NCBI GenBank assembly: GCA_039918235.1
Contig: JBDSHZ010000006.1
Location: 1 to 41,961, forward strand
DNA from: Pseudopedobacter sp039918235
GTDB lineage: Bacteria; Bacteroidota; Bacteroidia; Sphingobacteriales; Sphingobacteriaceae
Reading direction: 5' to 3'
Length of the DNA stretch: 41,961 bases
Shown: in pieces, positions 8,659 to 16,001 of the stretch
How positions within the stretch are numbered: the stretch's first letter is position 1
Layout of the letters: each line of letters opens with the position of its first letter
The notes under the pieces: generated by a model
The model's input: only the letters and a program-made list of their open reading frames with translations
Databases searched by the model: none
Told to the model about the DNA's origin: nothing
Made by a program: the position numbers and the translations under genes

Positions 8659-9435
8659 ATGCAAATTAACTGGTTTACGGTAATAGCACAGCTTTTCAAT
8701 TTTTTGGTGCTGGTTTGGTTGATGAAAAAATACTTGTACAAACCTATTTTAGATGCTATTGACAAGCGTGAATCTAAAATCGCCACCGAGCTTGCGGATG
8801 CCAAAAGCAAAGTAAGCGAGGCAAAAAAAGAGCAGGAAGATTTCCAAAAGAAAAATGATGCTTTTGATGCCGATAAAAAGAAAATGATGAACAAGGCGAC
8901 CGCTGATGCAGAAAAGGAAAGACAAAAGTTACTGGATAAAGCTCAAACAGAGGCAGAAGCCCTGAAGAACAAGATGGAACAAGCTAGTAAAGAACTGCAA
9001 GAAAACTTAAACGCGGATTTGGTGCAAAAAACACAGCAACAAGTGTTGTCCATCGCTAAACAAGCCCTTGCCCAATTGGCTTCTACCACCTTAGAAGAAC
9101 AGGCTGTCCATGTGTTTATCGCAAAAATAAAATCGCTAAGCGCTAAAGAGAAAACAAAGTTTACAGACGCTTTCCATTCTGCCACTAATCCGGTATCGAT
9201 TAAAAGTGCTTTTGAATTATCCGATAAGGAACAAAAAAACATTAAGGCCTCCATTGCCGATTTACTGGGCGAAACAAGCGATTATGCGTTTGAAACACAT
9301 CCTAAAACAATCAGCGGGATAGAACTGGCGTCCAATGGCTATAAACTTTCGTGGAATTTTTCGGCTTACATTGCTTCGTTGCAGAAAAGCCTAACCTCTC
9401 CCCTAGCTAATCTTCAAGAAACTGAGCGGAACTAA
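8659..9435 (+). CDS. atpF: N-type F1Fo ATPase, long subunit b with delta-like C-terminal part
   Basis: The protein has one N-terminal membrane helix (about 5-24: FTVIAQLFNFLVLVWLMKK), then a long charged helix/coiled coil rich in Lys, Glu and Ala up to about residue 145. The remaining part is globular. At 258 residues it is about 100 longer than a normal b. The tail (VSIKSAFELSDKEQKNI..., ISGIELASNGYKLSWNFSAYIASL) resembles the C-terminal domain of delta/OSCP. No separate atpH is present in the cluster, which agrees with N-ATPases, where an extended b subunit is thought to replace delta. It is placed between c and alpha with 4-6 bp gaps. Confidence 0.93.
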   Translation: MQINWFTVIAQLFNFLVLVWLMKKYLYKPILDAIDKRESKIATELADAKSKVSEAKKEQEDFQKKNDAFDADKKKMMNKATADAEKERQKLLDKAQTEAEALKNKMEQASKELQENLNADLVQKTQQQVLSIAKQALAQLASTTLEEQAVHVFIAKIKSLSAKEKTKFTDAFHSATNPVSIKSAFELSDKEQKNIKASIADLLGETSDYAFETHPKTISGIELASNGYKLSWNFSAYIASLQKSLTSPLANLQETERN

Positions 9436-9439
9436 TCTT

Positions 9440-10984
9440 ATGCCAAGCAATATCTTAGAAAATAATATAAGCAACACTTTTGACCAGCTGGATCAGGACA
9501 TAAAAAACTATGTATTTGATTTTGCGACGCGTGAAGTCGGCTATGTGAAAAGTGTGGCAAACGGTATAGTAAAGGTTTCGGGACTTAAAGGAGCGGGTTT
9601 TGAAGAATTACTGAAATTTTCGGAAGAACTATATGGCATTGCTTATAATTTAGATGCTGATGAAATTGGTGTAATACTTCTTGGTGAGGATATTTTATTA
9701 AATGCCGGCGATGAGGTAGAAAGAACGGGACGGGTGATGGATATTCCAGTTGGGAATGAACTTATTGGAAGAGTGATTGACCCAATGGGAATTCCTATTG
9801 ATGATAAAGGCAGTATAAAAACGACCAAAAGATTACCTATTGAGCGCCCTTCGCCAGCAATTATGGACAGGACAGCGGTAAACGCTCCATTACAAACAGG
9901 AATAAAAGTAATTGACGCATTGATTCCGATTGGGCGTGGGCAGCGAGAATTAATAGTTGGTGACCGCCAAACTGGAAAAACACAGATAGCGGTAGATACC
10001 ATCCTTAACCAAAAGGGGAAAGATGTAATCTGTATTTATTGTGCTATTGGGCAACGCTCTGCAGCGGTTGCAAAAGTAATTTCAACTTTAGAAAAACAAG
10101 GAGCAATGGCTTACACGGTCATCATGGTAGCAGAAGGAAATAGTGCTTCCGGCTTAAAATATATTGCACCCTATGCTGCCACAAGTATTGCCGAATACTT
10201 TATGGAAGAAGGTAGTAACGTATTAATTGTTTATGATGATTTGACACATCATGCCAGGGCCTATCGGGAGCTTTCACTGCTTTTGCGTCGGCCGCCAGGC
10301 AGGGAAGCATTTCCTGGTGATATCTTTTATATCCATTCTAGGTTATTAGAAAGGGCTACGCATTTGAGCGATAAATTGAAAGGCGGCTCATTAACAGCTT
10401 TACCGATTATTGAAACTGAAGCGCAAAATATTTCTGCTTATATCCCAACAAATTTAATTTCCATTACTGATGGGCAGATTTACCTTTCACCAAAATTATT
10501 TGAAGCGGGTAATTTACCGGCTGTTGATGTTGGTAAATCTGTTTCTCGGGTAGGTTCTAATGCGCAACTACCAGCATATAAATCAATAGTGAATTTAAAA
10601 CTACAATATGCCCAATTTGAAGAGCTAGAAAACTTCTCTCGTTTTGGAACGAGGCTAGATGAAAATACTAAAAAAGTGATAGACCATGGCGAACGAATCC
10701 GAATCTGCTTGAAGCAAAATGAACTTCATCCATTTTCTGTTTCAGAGCAAATAGTGGTTTTATTGTCTTTAACTAATGGTCTTCTAGATAATATCGCTAT
10801 TGATAAAATGGCTGATGCCGAGACTAGCCTATTCAAAAATATGGAAAAATTCCCTAAAGAAATTTTGAATCGTTTATTTGATGATAAACCTATTACAGAT
10901 GCTGATAAAATGGAGATTATAAAAATTGCAACCGAAATTCTTATCCCATTCAACAAACAACCTGAGTCTGATTCTAGTAATTGA
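9440..10984 (+). CDS. atpA: N-type F1Fo ATPase, alpha subunit
   Basis: Non-catalytic nucleotide-binding alpha subunit, 514 residues. The Walker A motif GDRQTGKT spans 174-181, with Gln at the position typical of alpha. Walker B is VLIVYDDLTHHA, and the signature RRPPGREAFPGDIFYIHSRLLERA follows. SRVGSNAQLPAYK contains the arginine finger that completes the catalytic site on beta. The start follows atpF by 4 bp. The stop TGA overlaps the gamma start as TGATG. All subunits of F1 except a free-standing delta are therefore present in the cluster. Confidence 0.97.
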   Translation: MPSNILENNISNTFDQLDQDIKNYVFDFATREVGYVKSVANGIVKVSGLKGAGFEELLKFSEELYGIAYNLDADEIGVILLGEDILLNAGDEVERTGRVMDIPVGNELIGRVIDPMGIPIDDKGSIKTTKRLPIERPSPAIMDRTAVNAPLQTGIKVIDALIPIGRGQRELIVGDRQTGKTQIAVDTILNQKGKDVICIYCAIGQRSAAVAKVISTLEKQGAMAYTVIMVAEGNSASGLKYIAPYAATSIAEYFMEEGSNVLIVYDDLTHHARAYRELSLLLRRPPGREAFPGDIFYIHSRLLERATHLSDKLKGGSLTALPIIETEAQNISAYIPTNLISITDGQIYLSPKLFEAGNLPAVDVGKSVSRVGSNAQLPAYKSIVNLKLQYAQFEELENFSRFGTRLDENTKKVIDHGERIRICLKQNELHPFSVSEQIVVLLSLTNGLLDNIAIDKMADAETSLFKNMEKFPKEILNRLFDDKPITDADKMEIIKIATEILIPFNKQPESDSSN

Positions 10985-11877
10985 TGGATACTTTAGAAGA
11001 TTTAAACCGCAAACTGGAAGGCGCAAAAGATATTAAATCTGTAGTTAAAGCCATGAAAGCAATGGCAGCTGCAAATATCTCTCAATATGAAGCGGCTGTT
11101 GCATCAATTGGTGATTATTACAACACAGTATCCTTAGGAATCAAAGCATATCTTATTGCAGAAAAAGTTAAAACAATTATCGAAAAAAAAGGCAATCATA
11201 AAGAAGAAGACCAGAAAGTTTGTGTCATTGTTTTTGGATCAGACCTTGGTTTGGTAGGTCAGTTTAATGATATAATTGCCGAGTTCGTAGAAAAAGCTTT
11301 AAAAACTATTTCGGGAGAAAAAGAAATTTGGGTGATTGGTGAAAGGGTTCAAGCTCTTTTGGCAGATAAAGGGTTAATTATCACGAAATCATATCCTGTC
11401 CCAGGTTCCATAGATGCGGTAACTCCTTTGATTCAAAACTTGCTCTTAGCAATTGAAAAAAGCAGTGAAACAAAAAATATCAATCAGTTTTATATCATTC
11501 ATAACCAGCCTAAAACTGGTTCAGGTTATAATCCTATTCAACAAAGGTTATTACCGTTAGACCAAAAATGGATGGATAATTTAATGTCTATACAATGGCC
11601 AACATTAATACTCCCAGAAGTAATAGGCAATCCCGTTACCACCCTAAGGGCATTAATTAATTCTTATTTATTTGTTTCGATATTTAGAGCCTGTACAGAA
11701 TCTTTAGCTGCAGAAAATGCGAGTCGGTTAGTTGCTATGCAGCGAGCAGAAAAAAGTATAAGCGATATTCTTGAAAAACTAGGAAAAAAATTTCAAAGTT
11801 TACGACAGAGCATGATTGATGAAGAGCTTTTTGACGTGGTTTCAGGCTTTGAGGCTTTGAAGAAAGAAAAATATTAA
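10984..11877 (+). CDS. atpG: N-type F1Fo ATPase, gamma subunit
   Basis: Central rotor shaft, 297 residues from the ATG at 10984. I prefer this start to the TTG one codon upstream because ATG overlaps the alpha stop as TGATG, a common coupling arrangement. N- and C-terminal helices form the shaft: DLNRKLEGAKDIKSVVKAMKAMAAANI at the start and SLAAENASRLVAMQRAEKSISDILEKL near the end. These correspond to the family's I..T.KAMKMVA-type and E...R..AM..A..NA-type blocks. It closes the ATPase set; a small unknown gene follows 22 bp later. Confidence 0.94.
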   Translation: MDTLEDLNRKLEGAKDIKSVVKAMKAMAAANISQYEAAVASIGDYYNTVSLGIKAYLIAEKVKTIIEKKGNHKEEDQKVCVIVFGSDLGLVGQFNDIIAEFVEKALKTISGEKEIWVIGERVQALLADKGLIITKSYPVPGSIDAVTPLIQNLLLAIEKSSETKNINQFYIIHNQPKTGSGYNPIQQRLLPLDQKWMDNLMSIQWPTLILPEVIGNPVTTLRALINSYLFVSIFRACTESLAAENASRLVAMQRAEKSISDILEKLGKKFQSLRQSMIDEELFDVVSGFEALKKEKY

Positions 11878-11899
11878 ACAAATTAAATTTAATAACAAT

Positions 11900-12193
11900 A
11901 TGAGTACGATTAAAAACATCCAACCTTTAAATGCAGAAGAACTTTATGACCTGCTAAAAAAAGAATTTGCAACTTATGTTGATGCAATTATACATTCGGG
12001 TTTAAACATTGAGTATGCTCACGTTTATGATGAAATTAATATTTCATTTCCAGATTTACTAACAGGAGCTGCCTTTACGATAACCGTTTCAGATAATGGA
12101 ATTGCTGTTGAAAAGAATGAAGAAGATATAGATTACGATATGGAATTATTGGAAGGACATTTAATAGATTTCCTTAAAGAAAAATGTGAATAA
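11900..12193 (+). CDS. Small acidic protein of unknown function
   Basis: A 97-residue acidic protein (…NEEDIDYDMELLEGHLIDFLKEKCE at the end) without signal peptide or membrane segment. I do not recognise a family. The first third is predicted helical (NAEELYDLLKKEFATYVDAII), the middle has alternating hydrophobic residues suggesting beta strands, and the end is helical. It begins 22 bp after atpG, on the same strand, and is followed within 10 bp by a strong hairpin, so it is probably the last gene of the energy operon. A role with the N-ATPase is possible from position alone. Confidence 0.75.
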   Translation: MSTIKNIQPLNAEELYDLLKKEFATYVDAIIHSGLNIEYAHVYDEINISFPDLLTGAAFTITVSDNGIAVEKNEEDIDYDMELLEGHLIDFLKEKCE

Positions 12194-12201
12194 TGATATT
12201 T

Positions 12202-12240
12202 TAATTTGTAGAGACAAGGAATTCTTGTCTCTACAAATTA
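12202..12240. terminator. Bidirectional hairpin terminator between convergent genes
   Basis: A perfect 17-bp stem (left arm 12202-12218, right arm 12224-12240) with a 5-nt loop GAATT lies between the convergent ends of the energy operon and the GH130 gene. The stem has T-rich flanks on both strands. The TAA stop of GH130 (12238-12240 on the minus strand) is part of the stem. The GTAGAGAC...GTCTCTAC core resembles palindromes I recall as dispersed repeats in other genomes, so the hairpin could be a co-opted repeat. Confidence 0.85.
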
Positions 12241-13311
12241 TTGAAAATTAGGCAAAACATCAGGAATTTCCATTTTTGCAACCCCTATCCTATTATCCGC
12301 CATACCATAATAAACATCAATTCGGTTGGGTTGTCCAATATCACTACGGCAATCTATACCTGTCGGGAAAACTACATTTGCGATAGTTCCAATCGTTTCT
12401 TCTGGTAATTCTGGAATTAAAATGGGCTTTTGCGAGCGATAAATAACTTTTTGCGGATCATCTACGGATAAAATCATTACACCTGCAGAATAACATAATT
12501 TAGGTTTAGCATCCGTTGAACCTTCTAATGCATGTACGCCGTGATAAACAATAAGCCATCCAAGTTTTGTTAATAAAGGTGGCGCACCGGCACCTATTTT
12601 CAAGCTTTCCCAAGGTTCAATAGGAATTGCTAACCGGTGATTAGATGTAAATTTAGCATATTGAAAGTCGATGTCTTCCCCAAAATTATAATATGAAATC
12701 CAGATACTTTCTTTATGTGAATCTATTGTCCTACTCTTATTCTTATTGGTTTCCTCTGGTGTGGAACCAGGAAAAAGCGGGCGATGTAACATTCCAATAG
12801 AAGGGTGACCTTTGGGACTGATAATAGTGTATGGAAAAATGCTGGCATCTTTATTATTAATTCCATTAAAATTAATGCCTTTGTAAGGCGAGTATTTTAC
12901 TAATCCTAAACGTTTCCATTTAATTAAATCTTTTGAACGAGCCACTGCAATACGTGGGCCATTTGGTCCAAAAGCTGTATAAGTCATAATGTATTCATTT
13001 AAAGGATCTACAAAAGTAACCCTTGCATCTTCACAACCTCCGCCACCATTTGGGCGTTTTTCATAATCGGCTTCTGGTTCTAATGCCATGCCCAAACGTT
13101 CTACACCAACGGGGTCACCGACTTCATTAAATTTTACTTTTGCAATGCCAATTCTGGAGAAATTATCTTTCGCCACCAAACGAGGAAAAAGATAAAGATC
13201 ACCATCTGGTCCACGGGTTACCGCTGGGTTAAGTACGCCCTCAACCTCCATTTTATTGCTCGGTTCGGGTTCCATAATGGTACCAATACGTTCTAATTGA
13301 AATGGTTTCAT
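12238..13311 (-). CDS. GH130 family beta-mannoside phosphorylase
   Basis: The protein (357 residues) has no signal peptide and so should be cytoplasmic. The five-bladed-propeller GH130 signatures are visible: LNPAVTR near residue 28, LYLFPRLV, GGGGCEDARVTF with the catalytic Asp D95, NNKDASIFP at about 152-160, and IVYHGVHA toward the C terminus. Characterised members phosphorolyse beta-1,4- or beta-1,2-mannosidic bonds, releasing alpha-mannose 1-phosphate; some family members are hydrolases. The linkage is not predictable here. It lies 13 bp after a phosphomannomutase-like gene and 3' of manA, so the released Man-1-P would have an immediate route to Fru-6-P. Confidence 0.9.
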   Translation of the reverse strand: MKPFQLERIGTIMEPEPSNKMEVEGVLNPAVTRGPDGDLYLFPRLVAKDNFSRIGIAKVKFNEVGDPVGVERLGMALEPEADYEKRPNGGGGCEDARVTFVDPLNEYIMTYTAFGPNGPRIAVARSKDLIKWKRLGLVKYSPYKGINFNGINNKDASIFPYTIISPKGHPSIGMLHRPLFPGSTPEETNKNKSRTIDSHKESIWISYYNFGEDIDFQYAKFTSNHRLAIPIEPWESLKIGAGAPPLLTKLGWLIVYHGVHALEGSTDAKPKLCYSAGVMILSVDDPQKVIYRSQKPILIPELPEETIGTIANVVFPTGIDCRSDIGQPNRIDVYYGMADNRIGVAKMEIPDVLPNFQ

Positions 13312-13324
13312 GATTTATTACTTT

Positions 13325-14074
13325 TTATTTTCCGTTTAAGCAGGCAATGATGGTTTCAATTACTTTTTTTGTTTCTTCAGGATTATTAACCTGAATACAG
13401 GTTACACCTGTTTTTACTGCAGGATGATCATTTCCGCCTTCAAACAAAGCATCACCAACAAAAATCATTTCAGAAATTTTGGTGCTTAATACCTCCTCAA
13501 GTTTATGTATTCCGTAAGCTTTATCAATGCCGGGTTTAGTAATATCTACAGACGTAGTTCCTCCCATTGTTATCGAAAATTTCTGGAGAGATTCATCAAG
13601 TGTCATTTTAATCTTTTTTCTCTTGGAAAAATCATTATCCCAATCCTTTTTTTCTTCTATTGGAGCTTTTTGTCCCAATGCAGAAAAGGTAATTTGGCTG
13701 CCCCTATCTTCAATTTGATCTCCCCATGTTTTGTTGACATTCAATCCCGCGTCTTTAACTGCTTTGTTTAAGTTATCGATGATTTTCTTTTTTTCATCAT
13801 CAGTAAAATTTTCGGCATACAGTTGCTTCCAACCTTTATTGTATTGATAAAATTTAGTGCCACAGGTGGGAAGTATGGAAAGTTTACGCTGCAAATCTTT
13901 TTTGGGTAAATGATCTAAAACCTGCTTTTCAAACTGTGGCCAATCGCCGCCAGATATGATTGCAACATGGGTAACCCTTAATAAAGCAGTTAAATAACCT
14001 GCCATTTCTTCGTCTATAGCAGATTTACTTTCTGCCAATGTCCCGTCTAAATCAAAAATAATTAGCTTTTTCAT
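13325..14074 (-). CDS. HAD-IIB phosphomannomutase-like protein (eukaryote-type PMM)
   Basis: A 249-residue HAD-superfamily protein. Motif I is FDLDGT with D8 and D10; motif II is IISGG with S41. A type-IIB cap lies between, followed by TKPGIDKAYG (Lys) and the acidic motif GDALFEGGNDHPA (D208, N215, D216). GGNDH and GIDKAYG-like blocks are characteristic of the eukaryotic alpha-phosphomannomutase family; bacteria usually use the unrelated alpha-D-phosphohexomutase ManB. The start overlaps the end of manA by 4 bp. Between a GH130 phosphorylase (Man-1-P) and ManA (Man-6-P), conversion of Man-1-P to Man-6-P is the most economical reading. A simple sugar-phosphate phosphatase is the alternative. 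Confidence 0.8.
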   Translation of the reverse strand: MKKLIIFDLDGTLAESKSAIDEEMAGYLTALLRVTHVAIISGGDWPQFEKQVLDHLPKKDLQRKLSILPTCGTKFYQYNKGWKQLYAENFTDDEKKKIIDNLNKAVKDAGLNVNKTWGDQIEDRGSQITFSALGQKAPIEEKKDWDNDFSKRKKIKMTLDESLQKFSITMGGTTSVDITKPGIDKAYGIHKLEEVLSTKISEMIFVGDALFEGGNDHPAVKTGVTCIQVNNPEETKKVIETIIACLNGK

Positions 14075-15072
14075 GATTGTTGTCCATTATTACAGGGTAT
14101 TACTATTTGTAAAAGATTGATTTCATTATTAGGTTGAAGATTGCACACACCAACTGATGCAGGTATAAGCATAACATCGCTTTTATTGATTTGATAATCA
14201 TTATTGTTCCAAATCAGTTTTCCATCTCCAGATAAACAAACTAAAATAGTTGGTTCATTTATAAAACCCAATTTAATAGGCAATTTATCTTTGATACGCT
14301 CTAGTATAAAATGCTCGTTATCAAATAATTTTTCTTTGTTTGGTTCAGAAGAATTTCTAATTGGTTCTACCGGTCCAATATTAACTTGATTGAAATCAAT
14401 ACAAGCTATTGCTTTATCAACTTGAAGATCTCTGGGTTTACCAGTTTTAGCATCTATCCGGTCCCAATCGTAAAGTCGGAAAGTAACATCACTGTTTTCC
14501 TGCACTTCAAAAACCACCGTTCCACCAAGCGTATGCACTGTACCAGAATGGATGAAGATAGCATCTCCCAACTTTGGTATAAAACTGTGAAGCTTATCTG
14601 CTACTTTATGGTTCTGAATAGCCTCATATAAATTTTCTTGATTCGTCCCCGGTTTTAAGCCCGCATAAATCCGACTATCTTTTCCTGTGTCTAAAACTAC
14701 CCAAGCTTCAGTTTTTCCTGTATCACCTTTAGGGATATAATTTTTCTGATCATCAGCAGGATGAACTTGTACCGAAAGAACTTCCTTACAATCCAAAAAT
14801 TTCAACAATAAAGGGAACCTATCAAAACGATTTGCCAGTTTACCCATCAATTCTTGTGGATAATCTTTCATCAATTGGGTAATGGTGCAACCTTTTAAAG
14901 CTCCTTCTGTAACCATACTTGCATGATCTTTCCTATCGCTCAAAATCCAAGCTTCGCCAATCGGTTCATTGCTTGGTAAAGGCTTAGAAAGCAGACTTTC
15001 TAGTTTTTCACCTCCCCAAAGGCGATATTGATAGATAGGCTCAAATTTTAAGGGATACAATTGCTTTCTCAT
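14071..15072 (-). CDS. manA: Mannose-6-phosphate isomerase (type I, short form)
   Basis: This zinc enzyme interconverts mannose-6-P and fructose-6-P. It has 333 residues, like the short bacterial form (Bacillus ManA type). The cupin metal ligands are visible as Q102 and H104 in VQVHPADD, E122 in KTEAWVVL, and H180 in SGTVHTLGG, followed by EVQENSDVTFRLYDWDR. The N-terminal YQYRLWGGEKL and GEAWILSDR are also typical. It is the first gene of a three-gene minus-strand operon with the PMM-like and GH130 genes. A truncated second copy of its first 71 codons is found at 17714-17929 with a 44-bp identical stretch. Confidence 0.95.
   Translation of the reverse strand: MRKQLYPLKFEPIYQYRLWGGEKLESLLSKPLPSNEPIGEAWILSDRKDHASMVTEGALKGCTITQLMKDYPQELMGKLANRFDRFPLLLKFLDCKEVLSVQVHPADDQKNYIPKGDTGKTEAWVVLDTGKDSRIYAGLKPGTNQENLYEAIQNHKVADKLHSFIPKLGDAIFIHSGTVHTLGGTVVFEVQENSDVTFRLYDWDRIDAKTGKPRDLQVDKAIACIDFNQVNIGPVEPIRNSSEPNKEKLFDNEHFILERIKDKLPIKLGFINEPTILVCLSGDGKLIWNNNDYQINKSDVMLIPASVGVCNLQPNNEINLLQIVIPCNNGQQS
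14918..14961. repeat. 44-bp direct repeat, copy 1 (inside manA)
   Basis: These 44 bases are identical, in the same orientation, to 17775-17818 in the truncated manA copy 2.8 kb away. They encode the GEAWILSDRKDHAS segment. Recombination between the copies would remove the YceI-like and degenerate transpeptidase genes. Confidence 0.9.
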
Positions 15073-15428
15073 AGAAATACTTTTTAGATGTGTATTTGTA
15101 AGTTAGCATTAAAGAAGTTTACAGTAATGATGAAGACAACAAAAATTATAGATCTGAGGTCATTTAATTTATTGAACACCTAGATTTTCTTATTTTTACT
15201 TTGCGATGTTTAGGCTAGGTAAAACCTATGGTTTTTATTTTTTCTCTGACTGCTTGTCCCTAATTTGTATCCTGCCCTGTACGGGATGTGAGAATTGAAT
15301 TTTTACGTCTTTCATAACCGTATAATTAGTTAATCCAAATTAGGTATTATCTATTACCTAAATCCTGAAGATAGTCACAAATTTTATGATGTGGGGCTTA
15401 TCTCAAAAGAATTAATTAGGATTAAGAT
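15073..15428. other. Intergenic region between manA and the YceI-like gene
   Basis: A stretch of 356 bp with no supportable gene. It must contain the promoter of the manA operon (minus strand); on that strand I see only a near match to the TAnnTTTG box (TATAATTTTTG around 15150) and no clear -33 element. The part near 15340 carries the hairpin listed separately. No tRNA, repeat array or conserved coding remnant is recognisable. Confidence 0.6.
15340..15361 (-). terminator. Possible terminator after the YceI-like gene
   Basis: Arms TTAGGTA (15340-15346) and TACCTAA (15355-15361) form a 7-bp stem with an 8-nt loop, about 70 bp downstream of the YceI-like stop on the minus strand. Only a short T run follows on that strand. 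The stem is AT-rich, so the call is tentative. Confidence 0.35.
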
Positions 15429-15992
15429 TTATTTGTCTTCAGCAATTACTAAGTCAAAATAAACCATAAAATCATTACTTATATCCATGTATCTTACCAA
15501 ATTTTTCGGCGGGCTTACTTCAAACGAACTCATTTTTAATGCTTGTGCTCCTGTTACACTTATTGTTCCATCTGGTTTAATCTCGAAAATTGCCTTAATT
15601 TTCGCAATTTGATTATAACCCGCTATTCCGAGATTTCCTTCAGACTCTACCAAATATTTTTTATAACCAGTTGGTGAAATCTTAAAATAAACCCCGTTAA
15701 AATATATCCTGTTTTGGTATCCTTTTAAAGCTTTATAAACTCTTTTATTCATTAATGGGTAATTGCTTTTTAGGTTTTTGGCTTCTATATAAAATCTTAG
15801 GGAATTAATTTTAGAAAGCCCAAAAGAATCAATCTCCATATTGGTTATCAAGGATATGCTATCTGTTTTAATTTCCCATTCCCTCACATTAGAAGTTCCT
15901 TGGGCACAAACATATCCGCTCGAAAAATAAAAATCTTGCGCTATCACGTTATTCACAAAAAGAAGAAAAATAAAAAGGAAGAAAAGTCTCAT
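15429..15992 (-). CDS. Secreted YceI-like domain protein
   Basis: 187 residues with a clear signal peptide (MRLFFLFIFLLFVNNVIA, cleavage likely before QDF). The mature part has the layout of the YceI lipocalin-like fold: an N-terminal segment ending in a Trp (NVREWEI), a middle part listing LRFYIEAKNLKS followed by ...NKRVYKALKGYQNRIYF, and C-terminal alternating strands with DGTISVTGAQALKM. YceI proteins bind isoprenoid-type lipids in the periplasm, but members differ widely and I am only fairly sure of the assignment. It is 9 bp downstream of the degenerate L,D-transpeptidase gene and so co-transcribed with it. Confidence 0.6.
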   Translation of the reverse strand: MRLFFLFIFLLFVNNVIAQDFYFSSGYVCAQGTSNVREWEIKTDSISLITNMEIDSFGLSKINSLRFYIEAKNLKSNYPLMNKRVYKALKGYQNRIYFNGVYFKISPTGYKKYLVESEGNLGIAGYNQIAKIKAIFEIKPDGTISVTGAQALKMSSFEVSPPKNLVRYMDISNDFMVYFDLVIAEDK

Positions 15993-16001
15993 AGTGGCTA
16001 T

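Noticed and set aside
10981..10983. TTG start for the gamma subunit
   Set aside because: The adjacent ATG at 10984 overlaps the alpha stop as TGATG, a common coupled start, and loses no conserved residue.
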